NCBI RefSeq assembly: GCF_009755815.1
Contig: NZ_WRPK01000006.1
Coordinates: forward strand, 62,001-126,000
DNA length: 64,000 nucleotides
Reading direction: 5' to 3'
DNA from: Flavisphingomonas formosensis
GTDB lineage: Bacteria > Pseudomonadota > Alphaproteobacteria > Sphingomonadales > Sphingomonadaceae
The notes under the pieces were generated by a model. It was given only the letters and a program-made list of their open reading frames with translations, was not told the DNA's origin and searched no databases. This document shows, in pieces, positions 34,777 through 45,986 of this stretch. Each line of letters begins with the position of its first letter. Position 1 is the first letter of the stretch. The position numbers were made by a program, and so were the translations under genes.

Positions 34777-37700
34777 CAGTCCTCCCCGCGGATCCAGTCG
34801 ATATCGAGCAGCAGCCCGATCCGGTCGAGCAACTCGTCCAGCTCGAATGGCTTGGTCAGGAAATCGTCATGCGGATCGTCTTCGCGGCGGGGGCGCTGGA
34901 AATCGTGCACATTGGCGGAAACCATCAGGATCGCGGGTTCCTCGCCATGGCGGGCGCGCAGCGTGCGTGCCGTCGTCCATCCGTCGTCACCCGGCATGGC
35001 GATGTCCAGCATAACGAGATCGGCGGGCTTGCGGGCGAAGCGCTCCAGGCAACCGGCCGCCTCGCTTGCGAAATCGAGCGCGAATCCGAGCGGTTCGAGC
35101 AGATCGCCGACCATGGCGCGGTGGGCCGGATCGTCGTCGGTCACCAATATGCGCCGCCGCGGGCCGGCATAGCCTGTAATGCGGCTGCGCGTGCGCGCCT
35201 CGTCCGGGGCGGCGGGGGCGGAGGAGAGAAACAGCTTCAGCCGGAAGATGCTGCCGCTGCCAGCCTGGCTCTGCACCGAAAGATGGCCGCCCATGATCTC
35301 GGCCAGCAGCCGCGTGATGGTGAGGCCGAGGCCGATGCCGGGAGCGACATGGCTGTTTCCCACCCGTTCGAACGGCTCGAAGATGCGCTCCAGATCCGGT
35401 TCGGCGATGCCGACGCCAGTATCGACGATGTCGAACTCCGCCACCGGATCACGCCAGCGCACGATCAGCGAGGCCCCACCGACAGGCGTGTATTTGATCG
35501 CATTGGAGATGAGATTGATCAGGATCTGGCGAAGTCTCTTCTCATCCGTGAACACGAAGTCAGGCAGGCTCGGCGGACGGTCATGATCGAAACGAAGGCC
35601 CTTTGCTGCGGCTTGCAGGCTGAACATGTCGACGATCTGGTCGAGCAGCTCGCCGAGATTGATGCGGTTGCGCTCGATGCGAAGCGATCCATTCTCGATT
35701 CTGGCGATATCGAGCAGTCCGTCGACGAGGTTGACGAGATGACTCGTGCTTCGCCGGATGACGCGCACCGCGTCGGCTGGGCGGTGCGTCGGATCCCGCT
35801 CCAACAGCTGGGCATAGCCAGAGATGGTGTTGAGCGGCGAGCGTATCTCGTGACTGACGCCGACGATATAGCGGCTCTTGGCAAGATTGGCGGCTTCCGC
35901 CACCTCCTTGGCGCGCTGCAACTCGGCGTCGGTCTGGCGATGGGCTTCGATCTCCTCGATCAGCATCATCGTCTGCCGGTCGGTCTCGTCCTCTGCCGCG
36001 CGCTGGCTTTCCTGGGCCAGGACGAAATACCAGCTGATGAAGGCGAGAAGGACGAGCAGGCAGGCATAGACGACACGCAGCACCGATCCGAGCGCGCGTG
36101 GATCGATGCCGCTCTGCGCCTGCTGATAATAGATGAGGATGAGCACGATGCCGATCGCGCCGGCGATGATCGCGTAAAGCAGCAGAAAGCGCACGATCCG
36201 CCGGTGAACGGCATCGAAGATCAGCCGCGGCAGCAACCGTCCGAGCAGGGCGGAACCCTGGTCCACCACCCGCGCGCCGACCTTGCAGGCATCGTGGCAG
36301 CGCGCTTCCAGCGTGCAGCAGAGCGAGCAGATCGCGCCCTGGTAGACCGGGCAGTGCGCCATGTCCTGCGGCTCGAACGCCGCCTCGCAGACCGAGCAGC
36401 GTATTTCCGGCTCGCCGGCAAAATCGGCTGCTTCACGCGCGATATAATAGCGTCCGCGGGTCGTCCAGGCGATCAGCGGCGCCGCCAGGAAAGAAAAGGC
36501 GAGGCCGATCAGCGGCGAAAGAGCGGCTGCGACCGGCCCGAACAGACCGACGAAGCAGAGGGTGGAGGCGATCAGCGACAGCAGCATCGCGCCGACGCCG
36601 ACCGGATTGATATCGTATAGATGCGCGCGGCGGAATTCGATGCCGCGCGGGCTGAGACCGAGCGGCTTGTTGATCATCAGGTCCGCGGTCACCGCGCCGA
36701 ACCAGGCGACGGCGAAATTACTGTACAGCGCGAGCACCCGCTCGACCACGGTCTGGATGCCGCCTTCCATCAGCATCAGGGCGACAAGCACGTTGAACAC
36801 GAGCCAGATAACGCGGCCCGGATGGCGGTGCGTCAGCCGCGAGAAGAAGTTGGAGGAGGCGATCGATCCGGCATAGGCGTTGGTGACGTTGATCTTGATC
36901 TGGCAGATGGCGACGAAAAGGCCGGTGAGCGCGATGGCGGGGATGCGCGAATCCGTGAGGCCCTGGAAGGTCATGAAATAGAGGGCGGTGGGATTGGATG
37001 CGTCCGCCGCCGAGAGGCCGGCGCGCAGCGCGAGTACGGCGAGCACCGATCCGGTGAGGATCTTGAAGGCGCCCATCACGATCCAGCCGGGGCCCGTGGC
37101 GAGAAGCGCGGCCCACCATCGCAGCTTGCCGACCGCCTGGGCACGCGGAAGGAAGCGCAGATAATCGACCTGTTCGCCGATCTGCGGCAGCAGGGAGAGA
37201 AAGACGGCGAGCGCGAGGCCGATGCTGACGAGGCTCAGTCCGCCCGCCTGCCCCTCGAAGCCGCTCCACAGCGCGAAGGCGGCGCTGCCCTGGCTCAGCA
37301 CATACGCGAGCGGGGCGAGCTGGAGCAGAAGCCAGGCAGGCTGGGTCCAGTTCTGGAGCTGGCTGATGCGGCGGAAGCCGTAGGCGGCGACGGGAAGGAC
37401 GATCAGCGCGCTGACGATATGGCCGATCGGCAACGGCAGGCCGAAGCAGAGGTTGAGCGCGGCGGAGAGGATCACCGCCTCGATCGCAAAGAGGATGAAG
37501 GTGAAGGAGGTGTAGAGGGCCGAGGTGATCGTCGATCCCAGATAGCCGAAGCCGGCTCCGCGGGTCAGCAAATCCATGTCGACGCCGTAGCGCGCGCCAT
37601 AGAAGCAGATCGGAAGGCCGGCCAGCAGGAAGATCACGCCCGCAATCAGCAGGGCGATGCCGGTATTGGCGAAGCCGTAGCCGAGGGTGACGGTCGCCCC

Positions 37701-37910
37701 GATGGTCTCGCAGGCGAGGAAGGCGATCGAGCCGAGGGCGGTGTTGGCGACCCAGCCGGCCGACCAGCGGCGTGCCTTGTTCGCTGTGAAACGCAGCGCA
37801 TAATCTTCCAGCGTGTCGTTGCGGACCCACTGATTATATTGCCGGCGCGCCCGCACGATGCGCTGCCGGCGGATCACCGCCGGATCGGTCGCGCCCGCAC
37901 GGGTGGCCAT
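34776..37910 (-). CDS. NCS1-type transporter fused to hybrid histidine kinase
   Basis: A 1,044-aa fusion. Residues 1 to about 495 form a 12-helix permease of the NCS1 (cytosine/purine/hydantoin) type (TANKARRWS, GFGYLGSTITS, NVTNAYAGSIASSNFFSR). Residues 505-542 are Cys-rich (C505, C508, C520, C528, C531, C532, C538, C542), resembling a metal or Fe-S site. Two further helices follow (about 568-595 and 611-632), then a DHp domain with His687 (SHEIRSPLN), an HATPase (NLISNAIKYTP, DTGVGIAEP, GIGLGL) and a REC domain with Asp969. It starts 14 bp after the hupE stop, inside the urease operon. Likely a sensor that couples transport or binding of a small nitrogenous ligand to phosphorylation. Confidence 0.9.
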   Translation of the reverse strand: MATRAGATDPAVIRRQRIVRARRQYNQWVRNDTLEDYALRFTANKARRWSAGWVANTALGSIAFLACETIGATVTLGYGFANTGIALLIAGVIFLLAGLPICFYGARYGVDMDLLTRGAGFGYLGSTITSALYTSFTFILFAIEAVILSAALNLCFGLPLPIGHIVSALIVLPVAAYGFRRISQLQNWTQPAWLLLQLAPLAYVLSQGSAAFALWSGFEGQAGGLSLVSIGLALAVFLSLLPQIGEQVDYLRFLPRAQAVGKLRWWAALLATGPGWIVMGAFKILTGSVLAVLALRAGLSAADASNPTALYFMTFQGLTDSRIPAIALTGLFVAICQIKINVTNAYAGSIASSNFFSRLTHRHPGRVIWLVFNVLVALMLMEGGIQTVVERVLALYSNFAVAWFGAVTADLMINKPLGLSPRGIEFRRAHLYDINPVGVGAMLLSLIASTLCFVGLFGPVAAALSPLIGLAFSFLAAPLIAWTTRGRYYIAREAADFAGEPEIRCSVCEAAFEPQDMAHCPVYQGAICSLCCTLEARCHDACKVGARVVDQGSALLGRLLPRLIFDAVHRRIVRFLLLYAIIAGAIGIVLILIYYQQAQSGIDPRALGSVLRVVYACLLVLLAFISWYFVLAQESQRAAEDETDRQTMMLIEEIEAHRQTDAELQRAKEVAEAANLAKSRYIVGVSHEIRSPLNTISGYAQLLERDPTHRPADAVRVIRRSTSHLVNLVDGLLDIARIENGSLRIERNRINLGELLDQIVDMFSLQAAAKGLRFDHDRPPSLPDFVFTDEKRLRQILINLISNAIKYTPVGGASLIVRWRDPVAEFDIVDTGVGIAEPDLERIFEPFERVGNSHVAPGIGLGLTITRLLAEIMGGHLSVQSQAGSGSIFRLKLFLSSAPAAPDEARTRSRITGYAGPRRRILVTDDDPAHRAMVGDLLEPLGFALDFASEAAGCLERFARKPADLVMLDIAMPGDDGWTTARTLRARHGEEPAILMVSANVHDFQRPRREDDPHDDFLTKPFELDELLDRIGLLLDIDWIRGED

Positions 37911-37924
37911 GGGCGGCGGCGTGC

Positions 37925-38509
37925 TCAGGCCGACCAGATCATTGCCGCCGCGGTGGCTGTCGCGACGAAGCCCACTGCTTGGCCGATGCGCCGCGGCTGC
38001 AGCCGCAGGGCGAGGCGCGAAAGGCCGAAGCCGGCCGCATGCAGCGCGAGCGTGGTGGCGATGAAGCCTGCGGCAAAGCAGAGGCCGTCGCTGCCCGGCG
38101 CCATCTCGTGCCCGTGCGCGAAGCCGTGGCCGATCGCGAACAGCGCGATCGCCGCGGCGGATAGCGCCAGGGGCGGCCGCACGTCGAACAGGAGTGCAAT
38201 GCCGAGCGCGGCGACCGAGGCGACGATCAGCATCTCGGCGATCGGCAGCGGGCCGCCCGCGGCGCCGTAGGCGAAGCCGCCGAGCATGAAGCTGACGAAC
38301 GCGGCCGGGCAGACCCACCAGTGGCGCGGGAAGGCGAGGCCGCTCCACAGACCCACCATGATCATGGCGAGCAGATGGTCGATGCCGGTCAGCGGGTGCA
38401 ACATGCCGGCGGCCAGCCCCGATTCGGCACCGTGGCCGGGATGGGCGAGCGCCGGTGCCGCAGCAGCGAGCAGCAGGAGAGCGAGCGAGGGACGAGCGAG
38501 ACGGATCAT
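37925..38509 (-). CDS. hupE: HupE/UreJ family membrane protein
   Basis: A 194-aa membrane protein with a signal-like N-terminus (ending ALAHPGHG), the [20 protein letters not shown] motif and His-rich loops ([10 protein letters not shown]) typical of HupE/UreJ nickel transporters. It probably imports nickel or cobalt for urease. It overlaps ureG by 4 bp. Position between ureG and the sensor kinase is consistent with a full urease operon. Confidence 0.88.
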   Translation of the reverse strand: MIRLARPSLALLLLAAAAPALAHPGHGAESGLAAGMLHPLTGIDHLLAMIMVGLWSGLAFPRHWWVCPAAFVSFMLGGFAYGAAGGPLPIAEMLIVASVAALGIALLFDVRPPLALSAAAIALFAIGHGFAHGHEMAPGSDGLCFAAGFIATTLALHAAGFGLSRLALRLQPRRIGQAVGFVATATAAAMIWSA

Positions 38510-39141
38510 GGCTGGGGTTCCTTCAGCGGGGCGAGGCCCCCGGTCGCGACGATGAAGCGCGCAATCTCGGCTATGCCCGAGCCTGCGCGGATATTGGTGA
38601 ACACGAAAGGCCGTTCGCCGCGCATCTTGCGCGCGTCACGGTCCATCACTTCCAGGCTGGCGCCGACGAACGGGGCGAGATCGATCTTGTTGATCACCAG
38701 CATGTCGGAACGGGTGATGCCGGGGCCGCCCTTGCGCGGGATCTTGTCGCCGGCGGACACGTCGATGACATAGATGGTGATGTCCGCCAGCTCGGGGCTG
38801 AAGGTCGCGGCGAGATTGTCGCCGCCGCTTTCGATCAGGATCAGGTCGAGCGTGGGAAAGCTGCGATGGAGCTGGCCGACCGCGGCGAGATTGATCGACG
38901 CGTCCTCGCGGATCGCGGTGTGAGGGCAGCCGCCAGTCTCGACGCCCAGGATCCGCTCGGGCGGCAGCGATCCCGCCCGGATCAGGAATTCGGCGTCCTC
39001 GCGCGTGTAGATGTCGTTGGTGATCGCCGCGATGTCGTAATCTTCGCGGAAATATTTGCACAGCGCGTCCATCAGCGCGGTCTTGCCCGATCCTACCGGG
39101 CCGCCGATCCCGACGCGCAGCGGGGAGAGTGTCTGGGTCAT
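38506..39141 (-). CDS. ureG: Urease accessory GTPase UreG
   Basis: A 211-aa SIMIBI GTPase. P-loop [10 protein letters not shown] near the start, the ESGGDNLAA and [18 protein letters not shown] motifs, and NKIDLAP for guanine recognition. UreG couples GTP hydrolysis to nickel delivery to the urease active site with UreF, UreD (UreH) and UreE. The ATG start [11 protein letters not shown] overlaps the ureF stop by 4 bp; the 3' end overlaps hupE. Confidence 0.96.
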   Translation of the reverse strand: MTQTLSPLRVGIGGPVGSGKTALMDALCKYFREDYDIAAITNDIYTREDAEFLIRAGSLPPERILGVETGGCPHTAIREDASINLAAVGQLHRSFPTLDLILIESGGDNLAATFSPELADITIYVIDVSAGDKIPRKGGPGITRSDMLVINKIDLAPFVGASLEVMDRDARKMRGERPFVFTNIRAGSGIAEIARFIVATGGLAPLKEPQP

Positions 39142-39830
39142 GTGCGGAACAGCCTCGTATATTGGGTTTCGTGCGCCATGCTGGCGAGATCGGCATGGAG
39201 GGCGGCGCTGCCCATCTGCTCGAACGGATCCTCGTCCGCGAGCGCGGCGGCTTCCGCCACCGCGGCGAAGCACGGCTCGCGCAAGGCGCGGATCAGAAGC
39301 TGGCCGTCGGTCTGGCCGAGCGGAACCAGCCGCTGCGCCGCCGAGACGAGATTGGCGATGCTGCCATGCAGCCAGGCGGTCAACGCGCTCTCCAACGTGA
39401 CGCCATGGCCGGCCATGAGGCAGGCCGCGGCGACCGGATAGGCAAGCGCCTCGTCGTCGATCGGATCGAGCAAAGCGAGTGAATCAGTGGGTGAGGTCGC
39501 CTGCGCAGTGCGGCGAAAGGCCGCGCCTTGCGCAGTGGATTCAAGATGCCGTTCCCGACTGGTGAGCATCGCAGCCGCCAGTGCGCCGACCTCGCGCAGC
39601 CGGGCGCCGTCGCCCGCCGCCGCGGCGCGATAGGCGTGGACGAACAGGATCATGTCGGTGCGGATCGAGCCGTGCGCGATGAGGTCCGCGATCCAGCCCT
39701 GCGCGGATGTCCGGTTGCGGACATGACCGGTCTCCACCGCCCACTCCAGCCCACTCGAATAGGCAAAGGCGCCGATCGGATAGGATGGGGACATCCAGGA
39801 CAGCAGGTCGTAAAGCGCGCCTTCAGCCAT
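39138..39830 (-). CDS. ureF: Urease accessory protein UreF
   Basis: A 230-aa UreF. The signature is [21 protein letters not shown] at the N-terminus (given in part: [15 protein letters not shown]). All-helical accessory protein that with UreD and UreG forms the activation complex on apo-urease. It overlaps ureE by 8 bp and ureG by 4 bp. Start at MAEGALYD. Confidence 0.95.
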   Translation of the reverse strand: MAEGALYDLLSWMSPSYPIGAFAYSSGLEWAVETGHVRNRTSAQGWIADLIAHGSIRTDMILFVHAYRAAAAGDGARLREVGALAAAMLTSRERHLESTAQGAAFRRTAQATSPTDSLALLDPIDDEALAYPVAAACLMAGHGVTLESALTAWLHGSIANLVSAAQRLVPLGQTDGQLLIRALREPCFAAVAEAAALADEDPFEQMGSAALHADLASMAHETQYTRLFRT

Positions 39831-40329
39831 GCGCGTGGTCATGAGGGTGATGGCCCTCATCCCCGTCGTGATGATGATGGTGGTGGCCATGGCCCTGCCC
39901 GCCGCCATCCTCATAGGCGCCGCCTTCGGGATCGAACGGCGCCAGCACCGCATGGCAGTGGCCGCCGAGCCCGTGCACCATCGCCTCGATCACATGGTCG
40001 TGCCGGATGCGCAGCCGGTCGCCGAGCAGTTGTGTCGGCAGATGGCGGTTGCCGAGGTGCCAGGCGATGCGGACCAGCGCCGGCAGGTCATGCGCGTGGA
40101 TTTCGGTCAGCGCTTCGTCTGCCGCCTCGACTCGCACGATGCGGCCGTCTTCGAGTTTCAGCCCGTCTCCGTCGCGCAGACGCACGGGCCTGGGCATGTC
40201 GAGCAGGATCCCCTCCCCGGTAGGCGTCGTGAACACGATGCGGCGGCGCGTGCGCATGTCGTGATCCAGACGCAGCACCGCGCTCGCCCCTGGCGCTTCG
40301 CCGCTGATGATGCTCACGATCCGATGCAT
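39823..40329 (-). CDS. ureE: Urease nickel metallochaperone UreE
   Basis: A 168-aa UreE: N-terminal beta domain ([29 protein letters not shown]) and a nickel-binding C-terminal domain ([32 protein letters not shown]), closing with a His/Asp-rich tail that contains six consecutive His. The tail predicts binding of extra nickel. It is co-transcribed with ureC (7-bp gap). Confidence 0.95.
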   Translation of the reverse strand: MHRIVSIISGEAPGASAVLRLDHDMRTRRRIVFTTPTGEGILLDMPRPVRLRDGDGLKLEDGRIVRVEAADEALTEIHAHDLPALVRIAWHLGNRHLPTQLLGDRLRIRHDHVIEAMVHGLGGHCHAVLAPFDPEGGAYEDGGGQGHGHHHHHHDGDEGHHPHDHAHG

Positions 40330-40336
40330 GCGACCC

Positions 40337-42045
<1,709 letters not shown>

Positions 42046-42046
<1 letters not shown>

Positions 42047-42363
42047 CAGCCCAGCCCTCCCATCACCTTGCCCTGGAAGCCGATCACCGTGCGCGTGCCG
42101 CGCAGCGGCACCAGCGCGACCTCCCGTTCCTGGCCCGGCTCGAAGCGCACCGCGGTGCCGGCCGGGATGTCGAGCCGGCGCCCGCGCGCGGCGTCGCGAT
42201 CGAAGCGGAGCGCAGCGTTGGTCTCGGCGAAGTGATAATGGCTGCCGACCTGGATCGGCCGGTCCCCCGCATTGGCGACGGTGACGGTCACCGCTTCCAG
42301 ATCCGCATTCAGCACATGCTCGCCGGGCGGCGTGATGATTTCTCCGGGGATCATCGTGCTCAC
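42046..42363 (-). CDS. ureB: Urease beta subunit
   Basis: A 105-aa beta subunit with the expected [14 protein letters not shown] start, the [11 protein letters not shown] segment and a typical length. It overlaps ureC by 1 bp and ureA by 4 bp. UreA and UreB are separate proteins, as usual in bacteria. Confidence 0.97.
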
Positions 42364-42662
42364 CGGATCGGATGATGGACGGTGACGAGCTTGGTCCCGT
42401 CGGGAAAGGTCGCTTCGACCTGCACGTCGTGGATCATCTCGGCGATACCCTCCATCACCTGGTCCCGGCGGATCACATGGGCGCCGGCCTCCATCAGATC
42501 GGCCACGCTGCGGCCGTCGCGTGCGCCCTCCGTCACGAAATCCGAAATCAGCGCGATCGCTTCGGGATGGTTGAGTTTCACGCCGCGCTCCAGGCGGCGG
42601 CGGGCGACCATCGCTGCCATGGCGATCAGCAGCTTGTCCTTTTCACGCGGCGTCAGGTTCAT
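42360..42662 (-). CDS. ureA: Urease gamma subunit
   Basis: A 100-aa gamma subunit: [18 protein letters not shown], the [16 protein letters not shown] motif and TVHHPIR at the end. Its start is 1 bp after the ureD stop. Confidence 0.97.
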   Translation of the reverse strand: MNLTPREKDKLLIAMAAMVARRRLERGVKLNHPEAIALISDFVTEGARDGRSVADLMEAGAHVIRRDQVMEGIAEMIHDVQVEATFPDGTKLVTVHHPIR

Positions 42663-42663
42663 C

Positions 42664-43554
42664 TCAGCACATCCAGACGCGCGGCATCGCGCGCCCCTCC
42701 CTCAAGGCCGCGAGGGCGGCCAGCATGTCCCGGCGCAGCGTCGCGCCGTCCGGCGCCAGGAAGCGCGCGACGAGCAGCCCGTTCCAGGCACTGGCCGCTG
42801 CGAGGCCACCGGCAGCGGTGAGCGCTTCGCGCAGGCCGCCGAGCAGTGCGGCGGCCCGCGCCGATATGTGGATCAGCACCGCAAAGGCGCGCGCGCCGGC
42901 GCCCAGCGCGGCTCTTCCCATCCGTTCGGCGATCGCACCGTCCAGCTTCAGGGCGTCGGCATAGATCAGCCGGCCGTCGCGCCAGATCCGCCAGCGATCG
43001 CGCAGCATGCCGCTGCGCACCGTCTCGTCCATCGCCTTGCGGCCGAGCACGACAGCCTCGAGGCCGAGAAATTCGGCATCGCCGTGGAGGCGCAGCTGCA
43101 TGTCGCGGTCCAGCGCCGCGCGATCGAACAGGATCGTCTCCTGCGGCAGCCATTCGGCGCGCGCGCCACGGCTTACCGTGAGCCGACTCGTGATGCGCGC
43201 CGCATCGCCCGGCGTGCGATAGACTTTCTCGGCCGCCTGGGTGGTGACGCTGGCGATGCTGTTTTCGCCCCAGGCGATCGACTGGTCGAGCCGGTCGCCG
43301 CCGGCGATGCCGCCGCCCGTATTCATGATGGTCGCGCAGGGCGCGTCGCCCGGCAGGGTGCGCGGCACCCGCAGGCGCAGGCAGCCGGATTGAAAGGCGG
43401 TGCGGATCGTCGTGCGACCGTCGTGCTCCTGGAATGCGAGATCGATCTCGCCGCGGCTGCGAACGAGCGCGAGCGACGGTGCGGCAAGGGAGCGGGCGGA
43501 AGGCAAGGGCACGCTGACCGTTTCCGATATCGAGTCTTCAACCTGAAATGTCAT
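42664..43554 (-). CDS. ureD: Urease accessory protein UreD (UreH)
   Basis: A 296-aa UreD. It shows the family motifs [25 protein letters not shown] and [13 protein letters not shown]. It is the scaffold that binds apo-urease and UreF and provides a route for nickel. It is the first gene of the ure operon, divergent from urtA, with a 229-bp shared regulatory region. Confidence 0.95.
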   Translation of the reverse strand: MTFQVEDSISETVSVPLPSARSLAAPSLALVRSRGEIDLAFQEHDGRTTIRTAFQSGCLRLRVPRTLPGDAPCATIMNTGGGIAGGDRLDQSIAWGENSIASVTTQAAEKVYRTPGDAARITSRLTVSRGARAEWLPQETILFDRAALDRDMQLRLHGDAEFLGLEAVVLGRKAMDETVRSGMLRDRWRIWRDGRLIYADALKLDGAIAERMGRAALGAGARAFAVLIHISARAAALLGGLREALTAAGGLAAASAWNGLLVARFLAPDGATLRRDMLAALAALREGRAMPRVWMC

Positions 43555-43632
43555 TCGCCTGTCATCCGCTTCCCGGCGATAAGTTCATATTTTCCGCAGT
43601 TGCGCAATGACGCCCTGTCCGCCCGCGGGGGG

Positions 43633-43699
43633 CATTTGACGTATTGGCAACGCCTCTGTCCCGAAGACGAGCCCGCTCCCTCGCGCCCTACGTCAAATG
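43633..43699. promoter_or_regulatory. Inverted repeat in the ureD/urtA divergent promoter
   Basis: CATTTGACGTA (43633-43643) and TACGTCAAATG (43689-43699) are a perfect 11-bp inverted pair with 45 bp between them. Nearby, AATGACGC occurs twice (43606-43613, 43696-43703). Placement between the urease operon and the urea importer makes these likely regulator sites, perhaps for the LuxR-type response regulator encoded at the end of the operon. Confidence 0.6.
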
Positions 43700-43783
43700 A
43701 CGCATGGCCGGTCATTGTGCGTCGCAGCACCGTGCCGCCATCGCAATCGCCGCGACGGGCGGCGCGGCTTCACCGGAGGGCAT

Positions 43784-45010
43784 ATGGGCAAGGGGCTACA
43801 CAGGCGGATTCTGATCGGCGCGCTGCTCGCGGGCACGGCCTGCATGAGCGGTTGCAAGAAGAACGACGCAGCCGCGGGCGCCGGTGCGGCAGACGCGGTG
43901 AAGGTGGGCGTGCTCCATTCGCTGAGCGGCACCATGGCGATCAGCGAAGTGACCGTGAAGAACAGCACCCAGCTGGCGATCGACGAGATCAATGCGGCCG
44001 GTGGCGTCAACGGCAAGAAGATCCAGGCCGTCACCGAGGATGGCGCCTCTGATCCCGCCACCTTCGCGCAGAAGGCATCGAAGCTGATCGACGACGACGG
44101 CGTCGTGACCGTGTTCGGCGGATGGACTTCGTCGAGCCGCAAGGCGATGCTGCCGGTGTTCGAGAAGACGAAGAACCTGCTCTGGTATCCGGTGCAGTTC
44201 GAAGGCAATGAATGCTCGCCCAACATCATGTATTCGGGCGCGCAGCCGAACCAGCAGATCCTTCCCGCCTATGACTGGGCGAAGCAGAAGGGCTTCAAGA
44301 AGATCTTCCTGGTGGGGTCGGACTATGTCTTCCCGCGCACCGCGAACCTGATCCTCAAAAAGCATATCGAGCATGACGGGCTGACGATGAGCGGCGAGGA
44401 ATATCAGCCGATGGGCGGCACGGATTTCTCCGGCGTCGTCGCCAAGATCCGCGCCGCAAAGCCCGACGTGATCTTCAACACGCTGAACGGCGATTCCAAC
44501 GTCGCCTTCTTCAAGCAGATGGCGGCGGCGGGGATGAAATCGGACGTGATCCCGGTGATGTCGTTCAGCATCGGCGAGCAGGAGGCGCAGGCGATGGGCC
44601 CCTCGCTGGTCGAAGGCAGCTATGCCGGCTGGAACTATTTTCAGACGCTCGACAACCCGGAGAATGCGAAGTTCGTCGCAGCGTACAAAGCCAAGTTCGG
44701 CGCCGACGCGGTCGTTACCGATCCGATGGTGCACGGTTATCTCGACGTCTATGTCTGGAAGGCGGCGGCCGAGAAGGCGAAGAGCTTCGATCCTGCCAAG
44801 GTGCGTGCCGCCGCGGTGACGCTGGATGCGGTCCCGACGCCGCTCGGCACGGTGAAGTTCGCGGCCAACAACAGCCTCGTCCAGACCGGCTATATCGGCC
44901 AGGCCGATCCCAAGGGGCAGTTCAAGATCCTGTGGACCTCGCCCGGCATGATCGACCCCAATCCTTATGACGCGCTGGCCTTCCCCGGGAAGACCTGCAC
45001 GATCAGCTAA
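43784..45010 (+). CDS. urtA: Urea ABC transporter substrate-binding protein UrtA
   Basis: A 408-aa periplasmic binding protein of the branched-chain-amino-acid/urea class. The start at 43784 has GGAGGG upstream. A short signal with a possible lipobox (MSGC, Cys24) suggests a lipoprotein. Family motifs: KVGVLHSLSGTMAISE, FGGWTSSSRKAMLPVFE, and LWYPVQFEGNECSPNI, which marks urea-specific UrtA rather than amino-acid binding proteins. It delivers urea to UrtBC. Confidence 0.95.
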   Translation: MGKGLHRRILIGALLAGTACMSGCKKNDAAAGAGAADAVKVGVLHSLSGTMAISEVTVKNSTQLAIDEINAAGGVNGKKIQAVTEDGASDPATFAQKASKLIDDDGVVTVFGGWTSSSRKAMLPVFEKTKNLLWYPVQFEGNECSPNIMYSGAQPNQQILPAYDWAKQKGFKKIFLVGSDYVFPRTANLILKKHIEHDGLTMSGEEYQPMGGTDFSGVVAKIRAAKPDVIFNTLNGDSNVAFFKQMAAAGMKSDVIPVMSFSIGEQEAQAMGPSLVEGSYAGWNYFQTLDNPENAKFVAAYKAKFGADAVVTDPMVHGYLDVYVWKAAAEKAKSFDPAKVRAAAVTLDAVPTPLGTVKFAANNSLVQTGYIGQADPKGQFKILWTSPGMIDPNPYDALAFPGKTCTIS

Positions 45011-45083
45011 GGACGGCTCGATCCGACCCCGCCGGCCCGAGCAGCCCGGCGGGGTCGCCCCTCCTTCCAGTGGAGACCGGCAC

Positions 45084-45977
45084 ATGGACGCGGCATTCCT
45101 TACCGGCCAGGTGTTCAACGGCTTCAGCGTCGCCTCCATCTACATATTGGCGGCGCTCGGCCTCGCGCTCAGCTTCGGGCTGATGCGCGTGATCAACATG
45201 GCGCATGGCGAGATACTGATGGTGGGAAGCTATCTCGCCTATCTCACCATTCTCTTCATTCCGGGGCCGCTCGGCATCTTCGCAGCGATGCTTGTCGCCT
45301 TCATCGGTGCCGGGCTGCTCGGCGCGGGGCTTGAGGCGGCGTTGGTCAGCAAGCTCACCGCGCGTCCGCTCGACACGCTGCTCGCCACCTGGGGAGTCAG
45401 CCTGATCCTGCAGCAGGGCGCGCGCGACGTCTTCGGCGCGACCGGCGTCTCGGTCACTGCGCCGGCCTGGCTCGACGGTGCGATCACCATCGGCGCGCTG
45501 CCCCTCCCGGCCGCCCGCCTGTTCATCATGGCCGTCGCCGTCGCCGTTCTTGGCGGACTGGCGCTGTTCCTGCGCATGACCCGGGTCGGCCTGCTCGTCC
45601 GGGCGGTCAATCAGGATCGCGCGACGGCCTCGGCGATGGGCGTGAACGTGCGGCAGGTGGATGCCTTCATCTTCGGCCTCGGCGCCGGCGTCGCTGGAAT
45701 AGGTGGCGTCGTGCTGGCGCTGCTCGGACCGGTCACGCCCAATGTCGGGCAGAGCTACATCGTCACGGCCTTCCTGGTCGTCGTGCTCGGCGGGCTCGGC
45801 AGCATGATCGGCACGACCATCGCCGCGGTGATGATCGGGCTCGTCATGGCGCTCGCTCAGATCTTCGTCGATGTCAGTTTCGCGCAGGTGCTGACCCTGC
45901 TCTTCGTCGTCCTTTTCCTCCAGTTCCGGCCGCAGGGCGTGATCGCGATCCGCTCCCGCGCGCTCGATGCCGAATAG
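45084..45977 (+). CDS. urtB: Urea ABC transporter permease UrtB
   Basis: A 297-aa LivH-like permease with several transmembrane helices (ILAALGLALSFGLMRVINMAHGE is split here as LALSFGLMRVINMAHGE). GLLVRAVNQDRATASAMGVN is a typical LivH/UrtB coupling segment. The short length fits a UrtB without a long N-terminal domain. The start MDAAFLTG is 73 bp after the urtA stop. Confidence 0.94.
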   Translation: MDAAFLTGQVFNGFSVASIYILAALGLALSFGLMRVINMAHGEILMVGSYLAYLTILFIPGPLGIFAAMLVAFIGAGLLGAGLEAALVSKLTARPLDTLLATWGVSLILQQGARDVFGATGVSVTAPAWLDGAITIGALPLPAARLFIMAVAVAVLGGLALFLRMTRVGLLVRAVNQDRATASAMGVNVRQVDAFIFGLGAGVAGIGGVVLALLGPVTPNVGQSYIVTAFLVVVLGGLGSMIGTTIAAVMIGLVMALAQIFVDVSFAQVLTLLFVVLFLQFRPQGVIAIRSRALDAE

Positions 45978-45986
45978 GAGCGTGCG

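Noticed and set aside
34647-38270. Long plus-strand frames opposite the sensor kinase
   Set aside because: Shadow frames; the minus-strand protein shows continuous known domains.
43594-43620. Possible sigma-54 (-24/-12) promoter before ureD
   Set aside because: A GG-N10-GC spacing can be found on the minus strand, but the -12 element (GCGC instead of TTGC) does not fit.
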